Below, in pieces: positions 23,245-34,479 of a DNA stretch of 64,000 nt (within the stretch, counting starts at the first letter, position 1; each line of letters opens with the position of its first letter). Location: the NCBI GenBank assembly GCA_009823505.1, contig VZQC01012328.1, positions 229,891 to 293,890 on the forward strand, in the 5' to 3' direction. A program made the position numbers and the translations under genes. This stretch comes from Rhizomys pruinosus. Its lineage: Eukaryota; Chordata; Mammalia; Rodentia; Spalacidae. The notes beneath the pieces are model-generated. The model saw nothing but the letters and a program-made list of their open reading frames with translations, was not told the DNA's origin and made no database searches.

Positions 23245-23478
23245 AAAAAATTTTTTTAATTTTATTTATTTAATTTTTATGTGTATGAATGTACTGTCTG
23301 CATGTAGGTTTGTGCACCCGTGTTGTGCAATGCCGTGGAGGTCAGAAGAGGGAGTCGGATTCCTCTGGAACTGGAGTTAAGGATGGTTTTCAGCCACCGT
23401 GTGGGTGCTGGGGGTCGAACCCGGGTCCTCTGCAAGAGCAGTCGGCGCTCTCAACTGCTAGGCCGACTCTCCATCCCC
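23245..23478 (-). mobile_element. B2 SINE
   Basis: Flanked by cagccttatactttt and cagccttgtactttt, a near-exact target duplication. Confidence 0.94.
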
Positions 23479-23759
23479 CAGCCTTGTACTTTTAACTACT
23501 GTATATTTTAGAAAAGGCTTGGACAAAAGCTCAAGCAGCCTTGTATAAGAAATACTAAGAAGCACTCCCATAAGATAAATACTGTGGTTAGATTTAATGT
23601 CATGACAAACTAGCTTTTTCCTCATTCTTTTGATTTTGTGCATACATATCCTCCACCCATGTACCAAAACTGCTTAAGTCTGAAAATAAATGGTAGCCTA
23701 ATTCTAGAACCATTTAAGGGATTCACAATATAAGAACACAGTGGTTTTCAGATCATGAG

Positions 23760-24285
23760 GAATATAACATTAATGCTGCTCAGCTTGCCCCACAACTAGG
23801 TAATTGGTGCTAGCATCCACAGATGAGGGATACCATTCATCATTTGTTTTTCTGGGACTGTGTTACTTCACTGAACATAATATCTTCTAGTTCCATCCAT
23901 TTACCTGCAAAGTTCATGATGTCATCTTTCTTTACTGCTGCATAGAACTCCATTGTGTAGATGTACCACATTTTCTCTATCCACTAGTTAGTTGAGGAGC
24001 ACTTGGGTTGGTTCCAGCTCTTTGTTATTGTGAAGGTGCCACAATAAACATGGCTATGTATGTATCTCTGTGGTAGGAAGAGTCTTGTGGGTACACACCC
24101 AGTGGTATGACTTGGTCAGGTGGTAGGCTCATTTTGAGTCTTTTAAGGGTTCTCCACACTGCTTTCCATAGTGGTTGTACAAGTTTACATTCCCACCGGC
24201 AGTGGATGAGTGTTCTCCTTTCCCCACAACCTCTCCAGCATTTTGTATCATTTGTTTTCTTGATCCTAGCCAGTTATTTTGGTTT
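23760..24285 (-). mobile_element. L1 fragment, antisense
   Basis: The antisense 'ttccatccatttacctgcaaagtt', 'gaactccattgtgtagatgtacc' and 'ttcccaccggcagtgga' segments are typical of the L1 ORF2 end and 3' region. Confidence 0.85.
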
Positions 24286-24498
24286 AAATTAATTATATAT
24301 TTAAAATTTATGGGTATGAGTGTTCTTGCATGTACATAAGTGCAAGGCATGTGTGCAATGCCCACAGAGGCCAGAAGAGGGCCCCTGGAACTGGAGTTAA
24401 TCGATGGTTGTTACCTGCTGTATGGGTACTGGGAACCAAATGTAGATCCTCTGCAAGAGCTCCCAGTGCTTTCAATAACTGAGCCATCTCTCCAGCTC
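24286..24498 (-). mobile_element. B2 SINE, diverged
   Basis: Ends gagccatctctccagct; a short deletion near gggcccctggaac. Confidence 0.85.
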
Positions 24499-24557
24499 CT
24501 ACAGCTTGCTATTTTAATACTCTTTTTTTGATAGTACACACAAAACCAGCAACGATA

Positions 24558-24602
24558 CACACATACACACACACACACACACACACATGCACACACACAC
24601 AA
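24558..24602. repeat. (AC)n microsatellite
   Basis: About 20 AC units with one GC interruption. Confidence 0.95.
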
Positions 24603-24646
24603 ACGAAATACCAATCAGACAGACACAGGGGCTTTAAACTAGCAGA

Positions 24647-24770
24647 AGCTGGGTGTGGTGGTGTGTGCAGTCCTTTAATCCCAGCACTCAGGAGACAGAG
24701 GCAGGCAGAACTATGTGAATCCAGCCTAATATACATAGTGAAACCCTGTCTCAAAAAAAAAAAAAAAGAT
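24647..24770 (+). mobile_element. B1 SINE with internal deletion
   Basis: gctgggtgtggtggtgtgtgc head; the middle is shortened before gtgaaaccctgtctc. Confidence 0.85.
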
Positions 24771-24904
24771 CATAAAAACAAAAAACAAAACTCTGAAGAA
24801 TCCCCATTGCTCTCAAGTGCATGTGGAATGTTTGCCAACAGCAGTGACGTTACTATGCTGCATAAATTCTAGCACATATAACATAAATAAAACCATAGAA
24901 ATGG

Positions 24905-25066
24905 GAGCCGGGAGGGGTGGTGCATGCTTTATCCAGCCTCGGGAGGCAGAGGCCAGAGGCAGGCGGATCTTTTGTGGTTCAAGGCATGGTGACAAGCAGT
25001 GAGTTTTAGAGACAGCTGGGGCTACAGGAGACCGAGTCTCAAAAAGACAAAAAAAAAAAAAAAAAA
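24905..25066 (+). mobile_element. B1 SINE
   Basis: gagccgggaggggtggtgc head with a poly(A) tail of about 20. Confidence 0.88.
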
Positions 25067-25157
25067 AGAATCAAAGTGGAATCTCTAATGAAACTACCAA
25101 AAACATTTAGGAATAAACGCATGTATGTAATAATGAAGTTCCAGGTTAAAAAAATTT

Positions 25158-25427
25158 GGGGCTGGCAGCAATGGCTAGCGGTTGAACGGCGCCGACCGCT
25201 CTTACAGGGGACCGGGTTCGATCCCTAGCACCCACAAATGGCGGCCAGAACCAGTCTAAAACAAATACCAATTCCGAGAGATCCCATATGAGTGGGAAAT
25301 CCGAGACCCTACTTTCTGACCTCCTCCTCCGGCGGCAGTGTGCATGACACGGGTGCACAGACTTGCATGCAGACAGTACATTCATACACATACAGAAATA
25401 AATAAAATTAAAAAAAATTTTTTTTAA
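25158..25427 (+). mobile_element. B2 SINE, young type, rearranged centre
   Basis: The central duplicated unit is altered (accaattccgagagatcccat) and the 3' domain reads tcctcctccggcggcagtg. Confidence 0.88.
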
Positions 25428-25561
25428 AGTGAAATCTTAGGAGAAAGGGGAAAATGTTTTAAAATAAGATGAAAATATACCCCATTTGAACTTAAGGATG
25501 TAGATACACTAGTACTTAGTGAGAATTGTCCGGCCTTCAATGCTTATATTAAAAGAACACT

Positions 25562-25711
25562 GCCACCAGGTGTGGTGGCACACACCTGTAACCCCAGCAC
25601 TTGGGAGGCAGAGGCAGGCAGATCTCTGTGAGTTCAAGGCCTATCTACATAGTGAGTTCCAGAACAGCTGGGGCTACAGGGAGACACTGTCTCAAAAAAC
25701 AAACAAACGAA
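25562..25711 (+). mobile_element. B1 SINE
   Basis: Flanked by aaaagaacactgcca and aacaaaacactgcca copies of the target. Confidence 0.92.
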
Positions 25712-25773
25712 CAAAACACTGCCAAACAGCACCCTCAACTTCCTTATCTAAAAGTATAGAAATAAGAACAAGA

Positions 25774-25991
25774 CTCTGCAGACCTTGCTGGGAAACTCCC
25801 CTCCAGGATTCCTTTCACGATAACCTGCTCTGGACCTGTGATCTGCTTCTCATTGGCTACCCGGCCCTCATCCATGGGAGGTGCCTAGTGCCTCGCCCTC
25901 CTGAAGGTGTATATATATCCACAAATCCAGCCCCACTCTACTCTGCAGACCTTGCTGGGAAACACCTCTCCAGGATTCTTTCAGGATAACC
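25774..25991 (+). repeat. Direct repeat pair around a TATA-like promoter segment
   Basis: A 52-nt unit beginning ctctgcagaccttgctggga occurs at 25774-25825 and again at 25941-25991 with a few differences. Between the copies, gtatatatat at 25909-25918 lies about 30 nt before the second copy, the spacing expected between a TATA box and a transcription start. This may be the LTR-like or monomer-like leader of the chimaeric retrocopy that follows. Family not recognised. Confidence 0.55.
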
Positions 25992-26054
25992 TTTTGTGAG
26001 TTCTGGGAACACTCATCCCTAGCCTCCTCTCCTTCTCGAGCTGACAGCCCAGTT

Positions 26055-26785
<731 letters not shown>

Positions 26786-26789
26786 AATT

Positions 26790-27240
26790 ACAGCCACTAA
26801 AAATGGATTGGAAATCTAATGATGCTATCTGGACCCCTCAGTGTGTCCTTACTATGGAAAAATTAGTGGCTACTCATGATATTGTGCAAAAGCAACTCAA
26901 GGAGGGGAATTTAGATTTTACCACCTCACCTTGGAATTTCCCTTATATTTACTATAAAAAAATCTAGAAAATGACACCTGCTTAGTGATCTCAAAAATAT
27001 TAATAACAGTTTGAGTCCCATGGGTCCATTACAACCATGCTTGCCCTCCCCCGCCTGCATCCCTGATAAATGGCCACTTATTGTTATTGATTTACAAGAT
27101 TGTTTTTTCACTATTCCTCTCCACACTGAGCACAGTCCTAGATTTGCATTTTCTTTACCCCAACCAAACTACAAGGAATCCTTGCAGGTATACAAATGGA
27201 CTGTCCTGCCTCAAGGAATGAAACCCCGCCCCCCCGCCCC
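26790..27240 (+). mobile_element. ERV class II (betaretrovirus-like) pol fragment
   Basis: Reading frames at 26767-26967 and 27011-27352 resemble the N-terminal reverse-transcriptase region of ERVK/betaretroviral pol: the WK..D segment, the STSPWN-like region (here TSPWN), and the DLQDCFF..PLH and LPQGMK motifs. Stops and a frameshift near 26967 break it. The catalytic YxDD motif is not present because the fragment ends first. The fragment abuts the DDX39B retrocopy with no intervening sequence and leads to an LTR about 100 nt downstream. Confidence 0.85.
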
Positions 27241-27323
27241 AATATCTGCCAATGGATTACGATGGGCCTGGCGGCAGTCTTCAGGAATCCATAAGAAATT
27301 TATACCTCTTGCTGTTGATCTTA

Positions 27324-27339
27324 ACAAGAGACGGAGAAT
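27324..27339 (+). other. Candidate polypurine tract before the LTR
   Basis: A purine-rich run (aagagacggagaa) lies just before a TG that could begin U3. This is the expected position of a plus-strand primer tract in a retroviral element. Confidence 0.5.
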
Positions 27340-27723
27340 TGTGGAGTTGTGAATTCTCTTGCTGGATGAATGCCAATGGCCTGAAAGAAGCCTGAAGAGT
27401 TGGAGGAGGGCCAACTTGGTATGACTGTGCTTGAGTGCTTGAGCTTGGTAGACGCCTGCAGAGTTTGGCTATGACTCTGCCCTTGAATGTTTAAGCATGG
27501 AATGTAAACACAGGAATCTTTAGACATATTATTGCTGAAACCCAATGTCACTATGTTCCCTGTTTACTTTTAAGGCTAGGCCTGCTGTTTTTCTCTTAAA
27601 GTCTTCCTTACATCTAGTATGTATTCATTGTGTAGATTTTCTGTAATTGTCCTGGGGTAACCTCTGCAACCTGTGAGAGATATAAAAGCTTAAGATTCAT
27701 AAATAAAACTTTGTCAGCCTTAG
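27340..27723 (+). mobile_element. ERV 3' LTR lacking U5 (U3 and short R)
   Basis: Begins TGTGGAG after the purine tract. It contains TATAAAAG at 27681 and AATAAA at 27702. About 16 nt after AATAAA it passes directly into an A-run (27724-27731). A very short R with the poly(A) signal next to the TATA box is characteristic of betaretroviral LTRs. The missing U5 and the A-run suggest a polyadenylated RNA copy and not an integrated provirus end. Confidence 0.65.
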
Positions 27724-27744
27724 AAAAAAAAGAAACAAGAACAA

Positions 27745-27895
27745 AATACACTCAAAGCAAGTAGAATCAAAGAAATAATAAAATGAGGTATCAATATAAC
27801 AGAAAATAACCAGAAAAAAAGCAAAGAAAAAAAAAACTAAAGAAAATCAATAAAGCAAAACTTTTTTTAAGATCAGTAAATTTAATAAATGTCTA
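27745..27895 (+). mobile_element. Old L1 ORF2 fragment, A-rich
   Basis: agaatcaaagaaataataaaatgagg...aaaatcaataaagcaaaac resembles the A-rich L1 ORF2 region upstream of the RT domain. Its closeness to the LTR A-run complicates tail assignment. Confidence 0.45.
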
Positions 27896-27913
27896 GTAAA
27901 TAAAAAGACAGGA

Positions 27914-27990
27914 TGGGCCAGGCATGGTGGTGAGTGCTTTCCATCCTAGCACCCAGCAGGCAGAGGCAGGCGGATCTCCTTGAGTTTCCA
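27914..27990 (+). mobile_element. B1 SINE, 3' half missing
   Basis: gggccaggcatggtggtgag head to ggcggatctccttgagtt, then lost. Confidence 0.85.
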
Positions 27991-28199
27991 GAAGTCTAAG
28001 GGAAGAAGACAACAAGTTCTAGGTCAAAGAGAAAAAGGTTAAAGTCACACATCACTAACATCAGGAAAGATACAGAAGAAGCTCTCAGATCTCAGACATC
28101 AGGAGGACGAGAAACTGAGTGCCCTACTTGTATAAATTTGACAGTTTGGTCCAACTGGACTAATAGTGGTGTAAACACAACTATCCAAGTTGACTCGAG

Positions 28200-28565
28200 T
28201 TAAATATACAACCCACATACTCTACTCCTGTAACAATATCTGCGGTGAAATAGTGTTTGCCAAACTTGACAATGTCATTACACACATGAACTTACAGCAG
28301 GTGGGACTCAGTGAATAAGACCTCAGAAGATCAGGCCAACCAGTCTGGATGGAGAGGGGGCACACATGAAACCTCACCCCGACCCAACGTGCTGCTGGTA
28401 GGTGATGGAGGTAGCACTGAGTGGACTCAGTGGATGTTGAAAAAAAAAAAAAGAGCACATGAAGTTGAGAGTGAAAGTGTGTGGTGGAGGGTTAGGGGAG
28501 GCATGGTGAGGGCGTGGGGTGAACTTGATCAAAACACATTATATGTATGTATGAAAATCCCAATA
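28200..28565 (+). mobile_element. L1 3' UTR fragment
   Basis: gacaatgtcattacacacatgaac and a purine-rich gggttaggggaggcatgg tract ending atgtatgaaaatcccaat. Confidence 0.5.
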
Positions 28566-28579
28566 AGAAATATTCTTGA

Positions 28580-29390
28580 ATTTTTCCAGGCCAAAATAGC
28601 TTTACTGATAAATCATACAAAAACTGTAAGGAAGGAATAATACAAATCTACTAAATTTCTAAAGTAATTATATAAATAAAAGTCCTATTAAAATTTATAA
28701 AAACACAGTAGTGAATTTTACAAAGTTTTAGGGAAGAATTAAATTGTGTACAGGTCAATTTTCTACAATCCCTTCCAGAACATAGATGAAAGAGCATTTC
28801 TCAATTAGTTTTATGAGGTAATCATTACCCTGATACTAAAATTACACAAAAATAATAAAGAGAAAAACAATCAAAACACATATCAGATAAAAACTCAAGT
28901 ATAAAGTCATCAATAAAATATTAGGAAATTTAAAAATATTAAACAATATTTTTATTTTTTATTTTATTTTATTATTATTATTATTATTATTTTGGTCTTT
29001 TCGAGACAGGGTCTCCCTGTAGCCACAGCTGTCCTGGAACTCACTTTGTAGAGCAGGCTGGCCTTGAACTCACAAAGATCCGCCTGCCTCTACCTCCCAA
29101 GTGCTAGGATTAAAGGCGTGTGCTACCACGCCCGGCCTAAACAATATTTTTAAAGAATAGCAACTAAAAACTGTCTTATCTAGGATTATAAGAATGATTC
29201 AAAAGTGGAAGATCAATCGATGAAATCCACTGTATTAACAGACAACAAGGCCATATCAGTTGATTCAGAAAAAACATTTGATTAACTGATTACAGTTACC
29301 ATGCATAGTAAAAATTCAGAAACTTGGAAAATGAGGAAACTGAAAATTTCACCTAAAATATATCCCTTTGAGTCATGCACCATCAAACAC
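28580..29390 (+). mobile_element. L1 ORF2 fragment, degraded
   Basis: ccagaacatagatgaaagagca, ccctgatactaaaattacac and gatcaatcgatgaaatccactg match the L1 ORF2 RT region with many breaks. A B1 interrupts it. Confidence 0.75.
28957..29137 (-). mobile_element. B1 SINE with (TTA)n tail inside L1
   Basis: The duplication taaacaatattttta flanks it. The tail has become TTA repeats (28970-28991). Confidence 0.93.
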
Positions 29391-29599
29391 CACTATATCC
29401 TTATGATAATGTGCTATCAATACGTTATTTGTATATTCATATATATTTCTAGGCTTTATAGCCATCCTATAAATTAAGAATCTAAAATACATGATATTCA
29501 ATACGTGAGTTATGGATATGATCAGTTTCGGAGCACCTTCAGATTTTGACACAGAAATGAGATATAAAATTGCAACTTTTTACTATTTTGATGAAACAG

Positions 29600-29770
29600 T
29601 TAAGTTTTCACAGAGGTGGAACTGAGAAGCGGCAGGCCAGGCCTCAACACCTGAGTTTGCTCTCCAGCATTCATGTGATGCAGAGCGAGAGCCAGTTCCT
29701 GGGATTATCTCCAGACCTCCACAGGCACGCTAGGGCATGTACAGGCTCTTCCTCCACTAATTAATCAGTA
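29600..29770 (+). mobile_element. B3-like SINE, degraded
   Basis: agagcgagagccagttcctgggatt and gacctccacaggcacgctaggg resemble B3 3' domains. Confidence 0.45.
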
Positions 29771-29838
29771 AATGTTTAAAACAGAAAGACTGACATGATG
29801 GGAAACTGAGGAAATTTTATTTTATTTTTGGTCTTATT

Positions 29839-29974
29839 TATTTTTTTTTTTTGAGACAGAGTTTCCCTGCAGCCCCAGCTGGCCTGGAACCCTCTATGTA
29901 GAACAGGCTGGCTGTGAACTCAGAGATCCACCTACCTCTGCTTCCCAAGTGCTGGGATGAACCACCACGCCCAG
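29839..29974 (-). mobile_element. B1 SINE
   Basis: T-tail and body. aactgaggaaatt before and aattgaggaaatt after indicate a target duplication. Confidence 0.9.
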
Positions 29975-29989
29975 AAAAATTGAGGAAAT

Positions 29990-30330
29990 TAGGCATTCAA
30001 TATTTTCTCATATTGGACTGGTTGGTAAAAGTGGAAACCCTCCTGTATGGATTTCACATTTGTGCCAAGAATTACAGAAATATACACAGTCCAAGAATTC
30101 AAGAGATATACATATCTCACTTAAAAATAAAAATGTGGACACAAATCAGAATCTATAGGCCATATTGTATGTATATCCATGTATGCATATATGCATATAT
30201 ATTAGACTAATTAAATTGGATGGGCGAGGAAGGGGGAGGTACAGACAGGGAAGAGGATTCCAATAACATGTAATTATATTGTATGAAAATCGCAAAATTC
30301 AATTAAAAATTTAAAAACAAATGGGAAATA
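29990..30330 (+). mobile_element. L1 3' UTR fragment
   Basis: ggatgggcgaggaagggggaggtac, then ataacatgtaattatattgtatg, and an A-rich end. Confidence 0.5.
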
Positions 30331-30829
30331 GGAAAAAAGGAGGGAGAGTTATTTAGAAAAAAGTGAGCACTTTCAAGTTCAGATACTGACAGAATAATTT
30401 TTATTAACGTTTCCAGAGACTAAAACATGGAAAAATTTAAAGAAAAAAATGCAATAACTGCTGTAACATTTAGTTAAATTTTTAGTCTGAGTTCCCCTCA
30501 TGAAATAAAATATTGAAAAGTATCTCTATAAATTGTCTGGGAATAAGCATTCCATCCCAGAATCCATAAAGTTTTCTCATTGTCGAGAGTACCTGTTATC
30601 GCTCCTACAAGAAAGTCTGTGATGTAACCAGCACCTCATAACATTTCAAAAGCCTTGGAACAAAGCATAGCCCACACAATCCAAACCAATACCCTAAATC
30701 CTAATGCTCCTTAGGTCCCTTTGGTGGATTATCAAAACTTGTACTTTTTCCAAACCTTTCCTGCTGTTCATATTTCTTGGAGTCTTTAATGGGGTGTCTT
30801 TCTGACCATTAAAAAGGAACACCTCAGTC
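30331..30829. other. No gene or repeat recognised
   Basis: AT-rich sequence only. Confidence 0.4.
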
Positions 30830-31056
30830 AGTTTTATTTAAGGGTGTGACTAGATAGGTTAACTAGGCTCCCGTGGATGGACTCATACCAAAGGGCATTA
30901 AAGAACACAAACTTAGCTCTGTAGGCCTTAATACGTATGACAGAGTACATGAAATTTGGAGGGACCATTAAGATGGCTGCGAAGAGGAAAGTGAGTCTAA
31001 ATATGACCAAAATATATTACACAAAATTTGCAAAGGTCAATAAAATTTTTTAAAGT
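30830..31056 (+). mobile_element. L1 3' UTR fragment
   Basis: gttaactaggctcccgtggatggac matches the segment at about 3677 (gttaaccagactccagcggatggac). The fragment ends ggtcaataaaattttttaaag. Confidence 0.65.
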
Positions 31057-31057
31057 A

Positions 31058-31250
31058 TGCTTTATTTTTAGGTTCACAGCAAAATTTAAAGTACAGAGAT
31101 TTCTTATACCTCCTGCCTTGCCCCAAGCATAAACTCTGCCATCATAAACATCCCTTGCCTGAATGGTACATTTCTTACATTGATTGTCCTGCATTGGGAC
31201 TATCGCTCAAAGACCATAGTTTGCGTTATATAGCACGTAGAGTTCTTAAT
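31058..31250 (-). mobile_element. Ancient L1M-type 3' end, antisense
   Basis: ttttaggttcacagcaaaattt...gtacagagatttc, then tggtacatttcttacattgat, matches a widespread ancient mammalian L1 3' sequence. Confidence 0.7.
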
Positions 31251-31255
31251 GTTAT

Positions 31256-31300
31256 ACTCCTTGGCTAGCATGCATGGGGGTCTAGGTTTTACCCTCAGTA
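31256..31300 (+). mobile_element. ID-like fragment
   Basis: cttggctagcatgcatgggggtctaggttttaccctcag resembles the core of a tRNA-Ala-derived ID element. Confidence 0.5.
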
Positions 31301-31392
31301 CAATAGGAGGAGGAGGAAGGGAAGGGGGAAGAAAAGAAGAAGGAAGAGATGGGGGAGAGGGGAAAGAGGAAAGGAAGGAAAGGGAAAAGAAT
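31301..31392. repeat. Purine (GGA/GAAG) tract
   Basis: About 90 nt of G/A-only low-complexity sequence following the ID-like tail. Confidence 0.9.
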
Positions 31393-31715
31393 GTTGCTGG
31401 AAACTTTACCTTATAAGATAATCATAGCTTTGGAATGTGATGGAGAGAATTCATTCTAGGGTAAAGCTCAATCAGTCATTGGGAAGCCTAAAAATGAATC
31501 TTGCTCTTTTCTAGTGACTTACAGATTATAGAGCATATAGAGAAGAGAGAAACTTAGGGACAATAGTTGTTTGGCATGTCACCTTCTTGACTTCCTTTTC
31601 GGTGTTGTGCTATTTGCCATGAAAGAATAAAAACCACAACTTCGTCTAAAATCTTGGCTGGGCTTATTTTCCATGCTAGAATTGATAACACTTCTTTTCA
31701 TAAAATAGATGCGTA
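31393..31715. other. No gene or repeat recognised
   Basis: Nothing supportable. Confidence 0.4.
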
Positions 31716-31823
31716 GCCCGGCAGAGGCGGGCAGATCTCTGTGAGTTCAAGGCCAGCCTGGTCTACAGAGTGAGCTCCAGGCCAGCTGGGACTAAAGGGA
31801 GACCCTGTCTCAAAAAAAAAAAA
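31716..31823 (+). mobile_element. B1 SINE with deletion near its head
   Basis: agcccggc is joined directly to agaggcgggcagatc, losing about 35 nt of the left arm. Confidence 0.9.
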
Positions 31824-32319
31824 TCAATAAATTAAATATATGTGTGGATGGGCTAAGTAGAAGTGTGGTTCGAGGGCAGAGGAGGCCGAAACAAAGAAGC
31901 AGTCACTCTGAAGTTATTTCCCTGTGACATGGGGACCGGGAGACATAATAACAGAAAAGTAACTTGGGTCAGGTCACACAGAGTGACAGCTTTTATGTAA
32001 GGATGAAGGTGAGAGGAAAACTTCATGTTCTGCTGAATCAAGCTGGCCTGTTTGGAAAATCTGGCTGTTTTTCTCTAATCTGAATTTTTTAGACTGTCAA
32101 ATATTAAGTTACTTTAAATTTTTGATATGCTGCTCTAGAACAAATGGGAGATGGCATTTTGATATTTAGTTAGTCCATTGGCCTGGTGTGGGATCTTAGC
32201 TCAAAACACTGTCCTGCCACCCCAAGTTCAGGTACTATTGGAGTTGGTGGCTGTTGGAGGAAAGTCACTTTCCTTTGGGGGTGTCACCACTGTCAGGTTG
32301 TTCAAGCCCCTGGAGATGG

Positions 32320-32506
32320 CCTTAGACCAGTGTGCATATGCATAGCACTAATTCATTTCAGTGGGTTATTTAAACAAGGACTAGGAGTTAGGAGGGAAGT
32401 GTGTTGGGAACCCAGTGGGAAGATGGAGGAGAGGAATGGGGGGTGGATGGAATCAAGACACATTTTATATATGTATGAAAGTTTCAGAGAATAAATATTA
32501 TTTTTT
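32320..32506 (+). mobile_element. L1 3' UTR fragment
   Basis: Purine-rich gggaagatggaggagaggaatg, then cattttatatatgtatgaaag. Confidence 0.5.
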
Positions 32507-32523
32507 AAAAGAACACTACCCTG

Positions 32524-32800
32524 GGGCTGAAGAGATGGCCTAGTGGTTAAGAGCGCCAACGCTCTTGCAGAGGACCCAGGTTCGATCCCCAGCACCCACA
32601 TGGCGGCTGAGAACTGTCTGTAACTCCAATTCCAGGAGAACTCCAGTTCCAGGGGAATCCAACACCCTCTTCTGACCTCCGCAGCATTGCAAGACAAGGG
32701 TGCACAAACCTACATGCAGACAGTACATTCATACACATAAAAATAAATAAAATTAAAAAAATAAAAGGTTTGTCTTAAAAAAAAAGAGTATTTTTTTTTT
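32524..32800 (+). mobile_element. B2 SINE, young type
   Basis: Flanked by the exact 17-bp duplication aaaagaacactaccctg at 32507-32523 and 32801-32817. The unit includes an extra ggtttgtctt segment beyond the B2 tail. Confidence 0.95.
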
Positions 32801-32817
32801 AAAAGAACACTACCCTG

Positions 32818-33473
32818 AGTTTTGGAGTTCCCCAGGCAGATGGGCAAAGTTCTAGATCATTGAAAATAGGAAGTTAAGTTCTATTGGAATAGAGAGTACA
32901 TGTCATGGAACATCGAGAGTTGAGACATGAGGGGTAAAAACAGCATGACTTAAATCATCATTTTAAAACTATCATTTTGGCTGTAGTATTAATGTGAGGG
33001 GAGAGTAAATGCAGTTGATATGGTTCGTAGTCCTAACACCTAACAGGTGATGTTAGTAAAGATGGAAAAATTGGATATATTTCAGGCATGATTGAACTGT
33101 GAATTTCAAGGGATAGGTTTGTGAAAACAAAGCATATGTGAGGAATGAAGGAAAGAAAATTAAATGGATGCTAATGTCATTCTTGAAGAAGGAAGACAAG
33201 ATAAAAAGAAATGTTGAGGAGAAGATAATGAATTCACTGTTAAAACTGATACATGGCAGTTTTTCTTGGCAGACACCCAGGAGATATCTTGGCAGTTGTG
33301 TACATTGGCCTGAACCTGAAGAGAAACATCTAAGCCAGAGATAAAACTGGGAAACTCATCAATGGAAATGGGAGTAAGAAGTAACCAAGGACAAGGGACA
33401 GCATAAAAACACTAAGAAGATCAAACCAGATCAAAAGCCAACAGACAAAACTGTTTAAACAAGCAAGACTGCT
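32818..33473. other. No gene or repeat recognised
   Basis: AG-rich sequence without SINEs. A 68-codon frame (33138-33344) is not convincing. Confidence 0.45.
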
Positions 33474-33706
33474 GGGGCTGGAGAGATGGCTCAGGGGTTA
33501 AGAGTGCTGACTGCTCTTGCAGAGGACCCGGGTTCAAGTCCCAGCACCCACATGGTGGCTAAGAATAATCTTTAAGCCAGGCATGGTGGTTAATCCTAGT
33601 ACTTGGGAGGCAGAGGCAGGCAGATCTCTGTGAGTTCAAGGCCAGCCTGGTCTACAGAGTGAGTTCCAGGCCAGCTGGGGCTATAGGGAGACCCTGTCTC
33701 AACAAA
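33474..33706 (+). mobile_element. Composite SINE: B2 5' half fused to B1
   Basis: The B2 half (33474-33575) ends ataatctttaa and B1 begins at once with gccaggcatgg (33576). Another B2 follows directly. Confidence 0.85.
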
Positions 33707-33707
33707 A

Positions 33708-33911
33708 GGCTGGAGAGATGGCTCAGCAGTTAAGAGCACCGACTGCTCTTGCAGAGGACCCGGTTTCAATTCCCAGCATCCACATGGCAGTTAAGAACCA
33801 TCTTTAACTCCAGATTCCAGGGGAATCTGATACCCTCTTCTGACCTCCACAGCATTATATGACACGGGTGCACCTACCTACATGTAGACAGTACACTCAT
33901 ATACATAAAAT
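33708..33911 (+). mobile_element. B2 SINE, left arm of an inverted pair
   Basis: ggctggagagatggctcagcagtt to catatacataaaat. A single N (33912) separates it from an antisense B2. Confidence 0.93.
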
Positions 33912-33912
33912 N

Positions 33913-34125
33913 TTTTATTTATTTTTATGTGTATGAATGTACTGTCTGCATGTAGGTTTTTGCACCCATGTCGTGCAATGCCGCAGAGGTCAGAAGAGGG
34001 TGCCAGATTCCCCTGGAACTGGAGTTTAAAGATAGTTCTCAGCCACCATGTGGGTGCTGGGGATCGAACCCAGGTCCTCTGCAAGAGCAGTTGGCACTCT
34101 TAACCACTAGGCCATCTCTTCAGCC
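33913..34125 (-). mobile_element. B2 SINE, right arm of an inverted pair
   Basis: Antisense B2 from ttttatttattttta to gccatctcttcagccc; tail-to-tail with the preceding copy. Confidence 0.93.
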
Positions 34126-34239
34126 CTAGCTCAAAATTTCTTTATGTCAGTTCTGGTCCCACATTTATTGAGATTCTGCTTCTCAGTCTCCTGTAAGGCT
34201 GCATGCAGTCAAGGTGCTGATCTGAATTGTGATTTTTTT

Positions 34240-34479
34240 TTATTTTTTTTTTATTTATTTATTATTTTATGTGTGTGAATGTATTGCCTGCATGGAGGTT
34301 TGTGCACCCGTGTCGTGCCTCGGAGGTCAGAAGAGGGCGTCGGATTCCCCTGGAACTGGAGTTCTCCTGGAACTGGAGTTACAGACGGTTCTCAGCCGGC
34401 ATGTGGGTGCTGGGGACCGAACCCGGGTCCTCTGCAAGAGCGGTCGGCGCTCTTAACCGCTAGGCCATCTCTCCAGCCC
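34240..34479 (-). mobile_element. B2 SINE, young type
   Basis: Antisense copy with the duplicated unit (aactggagttctcctggaactggagtt) and a near-intact ccgctaggccatctctccagcccc head. Confidence 0.95.

Noticed and set aside
27340..27723. 5' and 3' LTR pair framing DDX39B as a complete transducing provirus
   Set aside because: The upstream 25774-25991 segment does not resemble the 3' LTR, so a matched LTR pair cannot be claimed.
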